Source: Ectocarpus siliculosus (taxonomy: Eukaryota > Sar > Phaeophyceae > Ectocarpales > Ectocarpaceae). From it: a DNA stretch of 10,432 nucleotides. Of this stretch, positions 1 through 8,054 are shown in pieces. The DNA lies in contig FN649747.1 of the NCBI GenBank assembly GCA_000310025.1, positions 1,895,519 to 1,905,950 of the forward strand, read 5' to 3'. The stretch's first letter is position 1, and the number at the start of each line of letters is the position of its first letter. The translations under genes and the position numbers were made by a program. The notes beneath the pieces are model-generated. The model was not told where the DNA came from, made no database searches, and was given only the letters and a program-made list of their open reading frames with translations.

Positions 1-16
1 CCCCCCCCCCCCCCCC
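1..16. repeat. Poly-C homopolymer at window edge
   Basis: Sixteen consecutive C residues open the window. The far end of the window is also a simple repeat, so both ends may be places where an assembly stopped. Biological meaning is doubtful because homopolymers are often mis-sized. Confidence 0.9.
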
Positions 17-478
17 GCAGGCGCGCCAATCTTCTTTCTCCTATCCCTCCTCCAAGCTACGCAAGGAGATTTCCAGCGCCGAGCGAAGGGATAGGAGCCT
101 AGTCCGCACGCTGCCTAACTGAACCCAGTCCTGTTGGCAACAAACGTCGAAAAATGCGGGGGAAACATTGCTTGTGGTCAATGGAGGGCGGGGGGACTGG
201 AGGTGAAAGCGGACAAACGCTGTTCACAGAGCTAAATGTCGGTTCACTGGTGCGTTCGCGCGGTGCCGGTGCTGTACCTCTAGCGGTATGATTTATCGCA
301 TCCGAGAGCGCGACGAAATACCCGTAGCCCCTTATACACGGACGGCGGGGGCGTGTGGCTAGAGGAAAGGTTAAGAGCGGCTGGCTAGCGTAAGCTACAC
401 AACTCCCTGGCGATGGCGGGTTGAGTCTTACACGCCAAAGAAAATCCCCTTGCGGCAGCCGCCGTTCACTCCGCACAC
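17..478. other. Stretch without a convincing gene
   Basis: The - strand is open for about 125 codons between 99 and 476, but that frame begins without an ATG and has an unremarkable composition. A frame of this length is expected by chance in 10 kb at about 50% GC. A GTAAGA on the - strand near 427-432 could be a donor, but no ATG-led exon precedes it. No promoter motif or RNA gene was recognised. The stretch may hold the upstream region of the frame that starts at 479. Confidence 0.4.
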
Positions 479-1048
479 ATGCCTCTGCTTTTCACGTTGC
501 GTCAGAAACCACGTGCCACGGAACTTCTTGCAGAGAACGTAGATACTGCGGCGTACAACACTACCGGCATCTATGTACAACGTGCTTCAATCTGTCGGAA
601 CAAGGAACCATTGCAAGGAACTATGCGTATTCCTCGACGTTTCTATTTCGGATGCGGTGGCCAAATTGCATCGGTGGCAACCAAGCTTACCTCTGCGTAC
701 ACGCAGACAAGGTGCCCCGTGCGAAGCCTTGCCACGCCCAGGGTCCCCGTATCCATGCCCATCAAAATCATGTCCAAATCTCCGGTCCCTGATTCCATTT
801 CTTTTCCACGATGGCCAAGTTTTCGACAGCAGCAGCAGCAGCAGTGGGGACCAAAAATCCCCCAGGAGCCAAGCAGACGAAGCGCCGAGTGTGAAAAGGC
901 AGCAGCGGAGAGCCGATCCCGAGAGAAACACGCGAAGACGGAGAAGAAGAGGGGCGAAAAGGGAGAGGGAGTGGGGCGGTTGTGTGAGAGAGAGGCACGC
1001 TCGCGACAACAAAGCGTACACAGCCATCCGATGGGAGAGGGGGGCTAA
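479..1048 (+). CDS. Hypothetical protein, Gln run and basic Lys/Arg/Glu tail
   Basis: Function is unknown and no family is recognised. The frame has a genuine ATG at 479, an in-frame TGA upstream at 422-424, and ends with TAA at 1046-1048, giving 189 codons without an intron. Residues about 1-115 have a mixed, globular-like composition. Residues 117-122 are six glutamines encoded by CAG repeats, followed by a tryptophan. Residues about 130-189 are rich in Arg, Lys, Glu and Ser (for example EKHAKTEKKRGEKGEG) and are probably disordered. Two AATAAA motifs lie about 20-30 bases after the stop, which fits a short 3' UTR. Against it, a second + frame (573-1052) and the - strand (587-1102) are also open here, because the purine-rich sequence is poor in stops. 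It may be a single-exon gene, a 3' exon, or a chance frame. Confidence 0.33.
   Translation: MPLLFTLRQKPRATELLAENVDTAAYNTTGIYVQRASICRNKEPLQGTMRIPRRFYFGCGGQIASVATKLTSAYTQTRCPVRSLATPRVPVSMPIKIMSKSPVPDSISFPRWPSFRQQQQQQWGPKIPQEPSRRSAECEKAAAESRSREKHAKTEKKRGEKGEGVGRLCEREARSRQQSVHSHPMGEGG
827..844 (+). repeat. (CAG)6 trinucleotide repeat
   Basis: Six perfect CAG units. In the 479-1048 frame they encode a run of six glutamines. In-frame CAG tracts of this kind are common in coding DNA of several protist groups, so the frame choice gives mild support for coding. Confidence 0.9.
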
Positions 1049-1068
1049 ATAGCGTGATGGCGACCGAC

Positions 1069-1079
1069 AATAAAATAAA
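1069..1079 (+). promoter_or_regulatory. Two overlapping AATAAA polyadenylation-type signals
   Basis: AATAAA occurs at 1069-1074 and again at 1074-1079, starting 21 bases after the stop codon of the 479-1048 frame. The position suits a polyadenylation signal for that frame. The hexamer is short, and not every protist lineage uses it. Confidence 0.35.
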
Positions 1080-1838
1080 TAGGCCAACCGCGCTTGATAC
1101 ACTCTTAGTTTTGGACGAGGTTAAGGTCCTTACTTCCTCCTAGATGGTGCTACACATGGCCGCCATGCAAAGATGTAGGGGTTCTTCGCGGGGCTCACGA
1201 ACGGTGCTCAAGTTAGAAAATCTCGAGTTTTCGAGGCTCGATTTCTCTGCCACCACGTTCTGGCGCTAGTGCTGTAGACTACACGTCGTTCTTTGTGATA
1301 GAGCTCGCTGCTCGCCTCCGCCCTTCAGTTCGATGCTGCTCGGCCGGAATGGTTGGTCATCGTGCCTCGTTCAATGGTGGCGCCGCAATACGATAGATAC
1401 AAAACACGCCGAAGACACCTTTTCGTAACTTTTGGTATCGTTTACTCGGCAAGTGTTTGTTGACGGAAATAATGTGCGCGGATGTTTTCTTGCAAATTGT
1501 TTTCGTCCGGCCCTCGTCAACCAACGTTCTATTGACGAAGAGCTTCAAAACAGCAGGGGAGACATCGCTGTTTGCTGCTCGGGGAATTGTATGAATACAA
1601 GTTGGTTGTCGTAAGACTGTACTGCTGTACTTCCGTGTAGATTTGCATATTTCTTCTTTTTTCTTCCTGAATATGACCCAACGAATCCATCTCTATATAA
1701 GAAAGAGTATATTGTAAGTTCGTTGAGGTTCGCTGGGCTCTTGGAGCCAAACACAAAATCAGCTGTGTAAGCTGTTCGCTCGTGGGAAACACCACTGACA
1801 GCAGCTGGCAGCTGATTCACACCAACATATGCGTCATT
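1080..1838. other. Stretch without a convincing gene
   Basis: Only short frames of 60-91 codons occur, on both strands, and none resembles a protein. Visible structure: an imperfect inverted repeat around 1216-1244 (AAATCTCGAG against CTCGATTT) and a TATA-like motif at 1694. Nothing else was recognised. Confidence 0.4.
1694..1700 (+). promoter_or_regulatory. TATA-box-like motif
   Basis: TATATAA in the context CTCTATATAAGAAAG on the + strand. A GTAAGT donor-like sequence follows at about 1714, but no ATG-led exon lies between them. It is either a promoter for an unidentified transcript or a chance AT-rich motif. Confidence 0.2.
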
Positions 1839-2521
1839 TCAACCTTGCATCACGCCTTCATGACACTGCTGTGTTGTCATGAGCCCACTCCGGGGGGATG
1901 GCTTGAACCACACCGTTGCTAATTTATCTTGGACTCTTTTCCAGTCTCTGTGGAAGAGATGGATTTGTTTATGTTTCTGTAAAAACAACACCACCACAGG
2001 CAGGAGCATAGTCTGCAGCACGCGCTCCCATTTTTCTGTGGTGCTAAATACACACCCACCACCGCTTCGATAGAGGTGACGTGGTGGCCACACAAAAAAT
2101 TGAAATCTTAATCTCGCTGCGGAAATATGAAAAGAAAAACTTGGATCCTCTCGTGCCTGCCGTTCAATATCGGCAGGCATATCCATACATGCACGCAGAC
2201 TTTAGGAAAGGGGCCCCTGAAACCCCCAGGGACGTCGACCGCGGTGCTACCCGCTCTCTAGCGTCTGTGTTTGGCCCCGTGTATTCCAAAAGTGCGTCAG
2301 TCTTACGCGTTCCGTGTGTAAGTGTGTTGCTCGGACGCGCCATCAACCGGAGGCCACACACGACAAGCAAAGGCCGCACGGCCACACGTTTTTTTTTTTT
2401 GCTCCTGAGGTACTTTGCCTGTAATAAGGCGAGCAATTGTGATTCAATTCAGCCCTTCGTTTCTCTGGTCGACCTGTGGTCTAGCAGAATTTCTTGCGAA
2501 ACATGCGCGCGCGTGGTCTAA
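1839..2521. other. Open frames on both strands with splice-like signals
   Basis: On the - strand an ATG at 2186 opens 115 codons ending at 1839 (start MDMPADIERQ). That frame crosses three strong-looking acceptors, each a pyrimidine tract ending in AG: one near 2118 (ending CATATTTCCGCAG) and two near 1980 and 1950. The part after the last could be a terminal exon (DWKRVQDKLATVWFKPSPR). On the + strand 2081-2521 is open for 146 codons, but its first codon is GTG and it crosses the T12 run. The + strand also has an acceptor-like tract ending at about 1943. The strands cannot be separated by eye, so no gene is called. Confidence 0.25.
2389..2400 (+). repeat. T12 homopolymer
   Basis: Twelve consecutive T residues after ACACG. 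It would encode a Phe run in the overlapping + frame, which argues against that frame being real protein. Confidence 0.9.
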
Positions 2522-3400
2522 ACAGTCGGACGGAGTTGCTCTCCACGTGTATACTAACTAGCACACACACAAACTGCTGTTGCTTTAGTGAGAATGTCGT
2601 GCGACTGAGAGCCTAGATCCCGACCTACGTCCGCCACGCCAGACAGCAGTTTGCTGCGAGCATAGGCTAAACTGCCAACTGAACAACACAAGCAACTGCC
2701 GTGTGACCAAGCGCAAGCGTCTACCAAAGCACACGAAAATCTAATCAGTCACACAGCAGCAGTTGCACTGCAACAAAAACACCTGGGGCCAGGAGCCCTG
2801 TTGTACTACTGGATCTACCAAGAGGCCGTTCAAACAGCGACGTTGGATGAGTGGCCCAAAACAGAGACAGAAGCAGAGAGCTTTCATGACTGCTGGCCAT
2901 AATCAATCACGCTTGCGAACCCGACGCAAACCCGGCTTCCTTTTTATTGTGTGTTTCTATCGTCCCGTTTATTGTGGGCGCCCGTCCGTGTGCCAACACA
3001 ACCGGAGCACATGCATCCATCCAACTAATCGCATGAACGTGCTTTGGCGCGCCAGCCGGGACAACAAGCCGGGAGGATTTCTCCACCCATCATTGTTCTT
3101 GTGCGGTGCTTGTCTTGTCGATTTTCAACCCCGACAAGGGTTCAGCAAATCCCTACAATACCCTCGCCTACCGTGCCCCAATGAATAGGTCTAAAACAGA
3201 GGTCCTAGGATACCGGATATCGGCATGTGGTCCACTTGAGGTAGACTTGTAGACTAGTATACAATTTGAGACAACAAGGCCTTTACAGCACGGGAGACAG
3301 AAATGGTGGGCAGCTTCGCCATCCTAGACACAAACAAAATAGTTGAAATACTACAGCAGTAGTTCCTCACGAGCAAGCAACCACAGCAGCCAGCGGCCAC
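2522..3400. other. Stretch without a convincing gene
   Basis: The + strand is open from about 2763 to 3188 (141 codons, no ATG at its start). It encodes a Cys-, Arg- and Gln-rich peptide with short cysteine pairs such as LCGACL near its end. An AG at about 2762, after CAGCAG, could act as an acceptor, so it might be a 3' exon. No homology is recognised and the length is within chance. A branch point and acceptor pair lies at 2552-2588. Nothing else was seen. Confidence 0.3.
2552..2588 (+). other. Branch point and 3' splice site candidate
   Basis: TACTAAC, the optimal branch-point sequence, lies at 2552-2558. It is followed about 30 bases later by a pyrimidine-containing tract ending in TTTAG at 2588. 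Spacing and sequence fit a + strand intron end. The following sequence soon meets stops in all three frames, so any exon here would be very short, terminal or non-coding. Confidence 0.25.
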
Positions 3401-3520
3401 GTATGCATGCTGTATTTGTGTTGTGCGAGAGGGTCACACATGCAACCGGGGGAACAAAAAAAAAACGGTCAAGTGTGGGCACCTAGGACAAGCCGGATCA
3501 TCCATAGTGAAGATATGATA

Positions 3521-3550
3521 TGCATACTTGTACATACTTCGGAGTATGCA
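3521..3550. repeat. Two competing small hairpins
   Basis: TGCATACT at 3521-3528 pairs perfectly with AGTATGCA at 3543-3550. Within this, CATACT at 3533-3538 pairs with AGTATG at 3543-3548 around a TCGG loop. The right arm can therefore pair with either of two left arms. The arms are short, so a chance origin is possible. Confidence 0.4.
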
Positions 3551-3702
3551 AACCATATAATGCGGAATGAAATCGAAATTGCACGCCAGCAGCCCCAAAC
3601 AAGCTAAAAAAATACCTACCTATGCATAGAAGTTGCAAATATTCTGATTTGTGGTTGGGTTTGCCCGACGGCGTCCTTGGTGATCTACGTCTACCCAATG
3701 GG

Positions 3703-3904
3703 TCAGATGAACGCTGAACACGGGGTTTCATTTGACCCAGAATACATTGCGTTTGTATGCATATTATCTACCAATCAATGAATATGATCTATGGACGCAC
3801 GTGGCTCAGATGAACGCTGAACACGGGGTTTCATTCGACCCAGAATGCATTGTCGTTTGTATGCATACTATCTACCAATCAATGAATATTAGTCTCTACG
3901 CACG
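3703..3904. repeat. 104-bp tandem duplication, two copies
   Basis: Copy 1 (3703-3785) and copy 2 (3806-3889) differ by only three substitutions and one single-base insertion, with a period of 103-104 bases. Similarity continues weakly into the following ACGCACGTG (ending near 3803 and 3904). Each copy contains GTTTCATT, GACCCAGAAT and a GTATGCATA palindrome. The low divergence implies a recent duplication. Frames through it are not recognised as protein. Confidence 0.9.
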
Positions 3905-3907
3905 TGT

Positions 3908-5420
3908 ACATACGCATACATGCAGATGGAGTACTGTAGATAACGAAAAGCCACACACACGTCGTCATGAGGCGAGACGCGAAAGATTCAGACACAACAC
4001 TCCTTAGACCCAAAGAAAAAGCGCAAAAACCGGACGGCACCAACCAGCATACGGCATGATGTGTGTACAGCTGCCTAAGTGCACCGGATCCCGTGCAAAA
4101 AAAAAACAAAGCTCCTCCTATCTTATAATAGTAACCACACGGCCGCGAACCTTGACAGCAGATGGAGTGCAATCTACGACAGATCTACGACATGTTAACG
4201 ATTCTTTTTTGTTCTACAACCGCGAAATCGCGAACAAACATTCCACAGCAGGCTCCGATCTATCCCAGTCCGAAAAAGAAATGCAGGCTTGTTGTTTCGC
4301 GGAGTTGTCGTACACCGCAATTTTCCGCTGCTGATCGAAAGCCACGGGACAAAGCAGTAGCAGCTGGTAAATCAATCAGCCGAGAGAGCAAAACGCACCT
4401 GCCCCGTCAAACTCTCCCCACATAGCCGTGCTGACGACGCCCATAATTTGCCCGTGTAACGCGGTAATTCCCTTTCCTGCTGCCCCTTGTAGCGCCCCGT
4501 CGGCCTTTTTTTATTACGAGGGAAGGGCCGCGGCACATGTAGAAAGGACAGGCGACACAGCCGGAGTAGCAGTATTATATGAGAGCCACACAACAGCAGA
4601 GAAAAGCCAGGGGTGAACCAAATACAATCAGAATCGCGTTTTCGCAAAATGCTCACACGTCTACACCAGCCGTAAAAATAGCGAGGGGTGCATTGATGGA
4701 GCAGGTGATCATTCTTCCTTTTTCGCCCTTTTTTTTCCCCACGATGCTAATTCCTTCTGGGATCACCGATTCGGGGACTGCTGCGAGCTCGCCAAAACCC
4801 GAACATGAACGAGATCTACAGACAGGCCGTCGGGTTCCGAGATGGACGGGGGGTTTCGACAGCCTGAAGTTCGCGACCATGAGTGGTCATCGCAAACCAC
4901 TCTGCGTTTATTTCCCTAGCGCGTCAATATCTGCTGACTGAACCTCCTGCAGCGGCCGCTTTGCGCGTTTGTGCTCAATACTCACCGCCGCCTGTTGACC
5001 TAAACACACTCTGAGGTATTTAGCAGCAGCATCACACACACTTTTCTTCCCCACAGGGCGCGCATATTCACAGTGCACAAAGGCCGCAAATAATATGATC
5101 CGCGGAGGGGATAGAACAGCACCGACGAACAACGCCAGCAGCCCCGCTGCTGAGAAGCGCATGAAACACCAACAGCAGCGCTTGGTAGGGCATTTCACGC
5201 TGGCCGGGTGCCTTGACATTCCTGCAGTTTTCGGACTGCTCCCCACTCGTCTCCAATTGAGGAAGCCCTCATAGGATATATGCACAGACTATGCACCAGA
5301 CGCGACAATGCGGCCAAAAAAAAGAAAAACCACATTTCCTATTTCGTTATAATCCGTGGTGTGCTTGAGGATATATGGCCGAACGGACAAGGGGAAGCGA
5401 CCAGGTGCCCGCACAGCAAT
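3908..5420. other. Mostly non-coding stretch with poly-A and poly-T runs
   Basis: It contains A runs near 4098 and 5313, a T run near 4731, and many short frames on both strands. The most protein-like is the - strand frame at 4653-4880, listed separately. A + strand ATG at 5375 opens 18 codons and reaches a donor-like AAG|GTGAGA at 5429. It could be a short first exon, but it lies over the proposed last exon of the - strand gene. No RNA gene was recognised. Confidence 0.35.
4653..4880 (-). CDS. Weak small hypothetical frame
   Basis: A 75-codon - strand frame with a true ATG at 4878-4880 and a TGA stop. The first third is basic and Cys/Ser-rich. The rest (for example VPESVIPEGISIVGKKKGEK, then a hydrophobic stretch APLAIFTAGVDV) reads like a folded protein segment. 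The overlapping + frame (4579-4941, ATG start, 120 codons) crosses a T run as a Phe run and looks less natural. No family is recognised and the length is within chance expectation. It may be an exon rather than a whole gene. Confidence 0.18.
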   Translation of the reverse strand: MVANFRLSKPPVHLGTRRPVCRSRSCSGFGELAAVPESVIPEGISIVGKKKGEKGRMITCSINAPLAIFTAGVDV

Positions 5421-6194
5421 TCAAAAAGGTGAGATGATGCGGCGAACATGCCAGCAACGAACGCGAGGAGCGGGGAACACTTGCTTGCTGGGAGTGGCAG
5501 CACAAATGCCCAAGGCCTGTTGAAGCAGCTGCTGCTATGCCACCACGAGCCACCCAAAAAAAAATGGTGGGAAGCCAAAGAGGAGAGAAATGGCCGAAGG
5601 GTGTGAGGGGGGGATTCCATGAACTGTTCGTTGGCACTGGGCATGGTACGCTCGCACCTGCTGATCAAAAACTTGTGCCGCCTCCCTCGCTCTACAGCCG
5701 CCCCGCGCGTTTACTTCGGCCTGCCTGCCTTGCTCGATGGGCGAGGGCCCCCTCTCGTAAGCTAAAAGACCCTCCCAACACATGCCGAAGACATGAACAT
5801 CGAGAGAAAGAACGCATGTTATTTTTCACACACGTATATTACCTGCAACAACATGGTTGCTCGCATGCCATCCGTGTTGGCCTGCTCAAGGAACTCCGGC
5901 AAGGATTTCGCTCTTAGCATGGTTTCCCCCAGGTCGTGGTGTTGCGTTGTTTGCCGGATAGCGGCTGTGTGAGGTGTCCTCCGCCTATATGTTGTTCGCC
6001 CGGGTGCTTCTGGAGGCTTCTTGGTCGGATTCCGTTTTCTTCTGTGTTGTGTCGCACACACCACAAGGCGGCGGTGGGGGCGCTTTCTGTTGCCACTGCT
6101 CGCGCTGAAACAAATTCGGCTCTTCAACAATGGGGCTCCGCGACGACGGGAGCGTGTCGATGTAGGATATACCCCGGCGTCCATATTTGCTCAT
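5421..6194 (-). CDS. Hypothetical protein, four-exon gene model
   Basis: This is the most coherent gene found; its function is unknown. Exon 1 (6194-6062) starts at ATG with TAA immediately upstream, and encodes MSKYGRRGISYIDTLPSSRS followed by a Gln-rich and PPPPP segment. Exon 2 (5964-5843) encodes a helix-like stretch containing LRAKSLPEFLEQANTDGMRA. Exon 3 (5753-5658) is Arg/Gln/Ala-rich (REAAQVFDQQ). Exon 4 (5516-5421) ends VRRIISPF and TGA. The introns (97, 89 and 141 bases) all run GT to AG, and the last has a long pyrimidine tract. Exon lengths 133, 122, 96 and 96 keep one frame, giving 148 residues. Alternative sites exist: a donor 3 bases earlier for intron 1, and an acceptor 8 bases earlier for intron 2. 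No known domain is seen. A + strand frame (6021-6638) overlaps exon 1 and its upstream region; it lacks an ATG start and is Cys/Leu-rich like an antisense shadow. Confidence 0.4.
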
Positions 6195-6438
6195 TTATTC
6201 GCAGGTAACGGGTGTACGGGGTGTGGGGTGTCAAAAAGTTTCTTCTGTTGTTCCCCCTCCTCCTCCGCACACAATTGTGGTGCTCCCCGCAGCAATGGAG
6301 CTCTGTCTACAGTCTGGTGCGGACTGGTACTGCGTAGTGTTAACAGCGCCTCTAACATGAATATGCTTGTGTTCCCTCTCCTGCTGACACTCCCGTGTCG
6401 TTTGCGGACTCTCTCTGACTCCCTCTGTCTTCTTGTGT

Positions 6439-6645
6439 CTACAAGAGGGGCTGACCTAGTTCTACTTCAACTATCACGTACGCGCCCCCGGGGTCATTTT
6501 TCCTCCGAGACCAATATTGAAACCCCCGCCGAACGGAGAACGTTCCTTTTCTTGCGCAGCGGCCTGTTTCACCGTATTCGCGAGCTTGCACGAATATTCT
6601 GCGCACAGGAGATACGAAGGAGGGTAAAATTGCTGTAACGTACAT
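6439..6645 (-). CDS. Weak small hypothetical frame upstream of the four-exon gene
   Basis: A 68-codon - strand frame with a true ATG at 6643-6645, ending TAG at 6439. It starts MYVTAILPSFVSPVRRIFVQ, continues with a basic, aromatic middle (VRRGFQYWSRRKND), and ends in an acidic-hydrophobic stretch (YVIVEVELGQ). Its composition is protein-like but short, and no family is recognised. It lies about 245 bases upstream of the gene starting at 6194 on the same strand. That gene has its own ATG with an upstream stop, so this would be a separate small gene, an upstream ORF or chance. Confidence 0.15.
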   Translation of the reverse strand: MYVTAILPSFVSPVRRIFVQAREYGETGRCARKGTFSVRRGFQYWSRRKNDPGGAYVIVEVELGQPLL

Positions 6646-6934
6646 TCGGCGGTGTGCCCCTCTCTTGATGTGTTGGTTCCTGCCAGAGCAAACCCTGGCG
6701 TCTCGTGAGTGACGAAACGTTACTGACTAACTTACGAAAGTCGCTCTCAGAGATATCATACCGGCCTGCTTACCAGCAGCAACCGCCGTGTGCAGTGTGC
6801 CGCTCGTTGGTCGGAGTGGTTCCTACTGCAGTAATAACGTTGTGTTCTTCTGCACGCACGCACAGGGCGAGAAGCAAGTTGCCGACGACAATATCACGAG
6901 CTTGCCGGACTGATCGACCACACACAGTACCAGC

Positions 6935-7029
6935 ATGATCGGGGGGCGAGGAGGAGATGAGGAGCTGCCGCCTCCGCCGGTTAGCCCGCCTAGCGTTCGA
7001 AGCGGGGCATCACGGGCGCCACCGCCAGG
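6935..7029 (+). CDS. Proline-rich first exon (partial gene)
   Basis: An ATG at 6935 opens 31 codons plus two bases and stops exactly at GG|GTAAGT (donor at 7030), a consensus 5' splice site. The peptide starts MIGGRGGDEELPPPPVSPPS and ends in Pro/Arg, so it would be a disordered, proline-rich N-terminus. The exon is GC-rich with GC-ending codons, unlike the flanking DNA. An in-frame TGA lies upstream at 6911-6913. The next exon is not identified. Splicing directly to the acceptor at 7788 keeps an open frame but gives a His/Leu-rich peptide, and reading the proline-rich frame there needs another exon between. An upstream acceptor (AG at 6864-6865) opens a short frame ending at the same TGA, so 6866-6913 might be the last exon of another gene or 5' UTR. 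Confidence 0.35.
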
Positions 7030-7330
7030 GTAAGTGGTCAACAGCAACACCTTCGGAGGGTTGGAGACATGTTACACAGTAGTATCGCGGACAGATATGG
7101 GAGAAAGCTTACACGCTTACACCGCCGTGTGCTGGTCCTATTGCCGACACTAGAACGACCGCCCCAGGGCTGACTACTACCACTACATACAATCACGCTG
7201 CAAGTGGAATGCTCAGGAACAGAAACACATTCGATTCTTCGCATACCACGGCGCTGAGTTGTGTCCCGTACACAGGGATTTGATACGTTCCGGCATTTTG
7301 CTTCCTTGGGAATGACATTTGACGGTATTA

Positions 7331-7500
7331 GGGTGTTTGCGAAATGGTCTCCCATTTCAGTCTTGGAAGTTTGAAGGAATTCCGGCCCAAGATTGAATTT
7401 TGGTTTCAAAAATAGCTTGCGAAGACCGGAGCGCAATATTTCAGTCTTGAACATGCGGGAATTTCCTAGAACGTTGCGTTCAATACGACGGAGCCCCTTT
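7331..7500 (+). repeat. Left arm of the inverted repeat pair
   Basis: It begins with GGGTGTTTGCGAA and holds two internal copies of TTTCAGTCTTG (near 7356 and 7440), plus AAGATTGAATTTTGG and GCGAAGACCGG. It is AT-richer and simpler than the neighbouring DNA. It shares its terminal 12-mer and several blocks with the reverse complement of 8285-8459. Confidence 0.5.
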
Positions 7501-7788
7501 GCCGGCGGCGGCAGACAGATGGTTGAGCCGACTCGGAACACCAAACATATTTATTTCCGAGCTTCCGCTTTCACCCCAACAAGGCTACAAACACTCCACT
7601 ATCACTGCACCCTCACCCACCCCCAGTCATGGAGAATACTGATGGAGCAACGTACTAATTCATGACCAGGCGGTTGGCTCAGTTCAGTTACCGGGAGTGC
7701 ATGGGAAGCGTAGCGCCGCAAAAAGCGGAGGCATGCATGTGTGTACGTACCCCTTCAGCACGCGAACAAGTTGTGATACATATCGCAG

Positions 7789-7941
7789 TCAATCGTCGAC
7801 GGAGTCGATCGTTTCCTGTCAAACAAATCACCACAGCACGGTCCACAGGACGCACGCGCTGCAGCTCCTCACGCCCCCACGCCGCTTGAAGCATCCCCAT
7901 CTCCATCACCTCCGCCTCCACCACCTGTGCCGCACTCCTGA
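7789..7941 (+). CDS. Candidate proline-rich terminal exon
   Basis: After an acceptor-like ATACATATCGCAG (AG at 7787-7788), one frame is open for 50 codons to TGA at 7939-7941. It starts SIVDGVDRFLSNKSP and ends in an Ala- and Pro-rich tail with six consecutive prolines. It has no ATG and so would need upstream exons. A frame of the same exon in another phase stays open to 8008, so the phase is uncertain. It lies inside the inverted-repeat element and may be element-derived or host DNA. Confidence 0.17.
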   Translation, partial: SIVDGVDRFLSNKSPQHGPQDARAAAPHAPTPLEASPSPSPPPPPPVPHS

Positions 7942-8054
7942 GATCTATGCCGCCCGCCTCACCGCCTCACCCTCCTCACGCCGCGGCTTGATGTGTCACT
8001 TATTATGAGCAGCATGTAGAGCGGCATGCTTCTGTCCACGCATAAACATTTAAG

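Noticed and set aside
587-1102. - strand frame of 171 codons with Leu runs
   Set aside because: The Leu runs are the reverse complement of the CAG repeat and purine-rich tract. The + strand frame 479-1048 has an ATG, an upstream stop and polyadenylation-type motifs.
3732-4007. + strand frame across the tandem duplication, with a repeated peptide
   Set aside because: The repeated peptide follows from the DNA duplication, the two copies differ by a one-base indel that shifts the frame, and nothing resembles a protein.
5535-5668. - strand frame reading through into a Phe/Trp-rich peptide
   Set aside because: The Phe run comes from a pyrimidine tract that fits the 3' end of an intron better, just upstream of an acceptor at 5517.
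6021-6638. Longest + strand open frame, 205 codons
   Set aside because: It starts without an ATG (the first Met is near codon 112), is Cys/Leu/Arg-rich in the manner of antisense shadows, and overlaps exon 1 of the better-supported - strand gene.
6993-7012. GCGTTCGAAGC resembling a tRNA T-loop (B box)
   Set aside because: No A box or cloverleaf upstream, and it lies inside the GC-rich first exon candidate.
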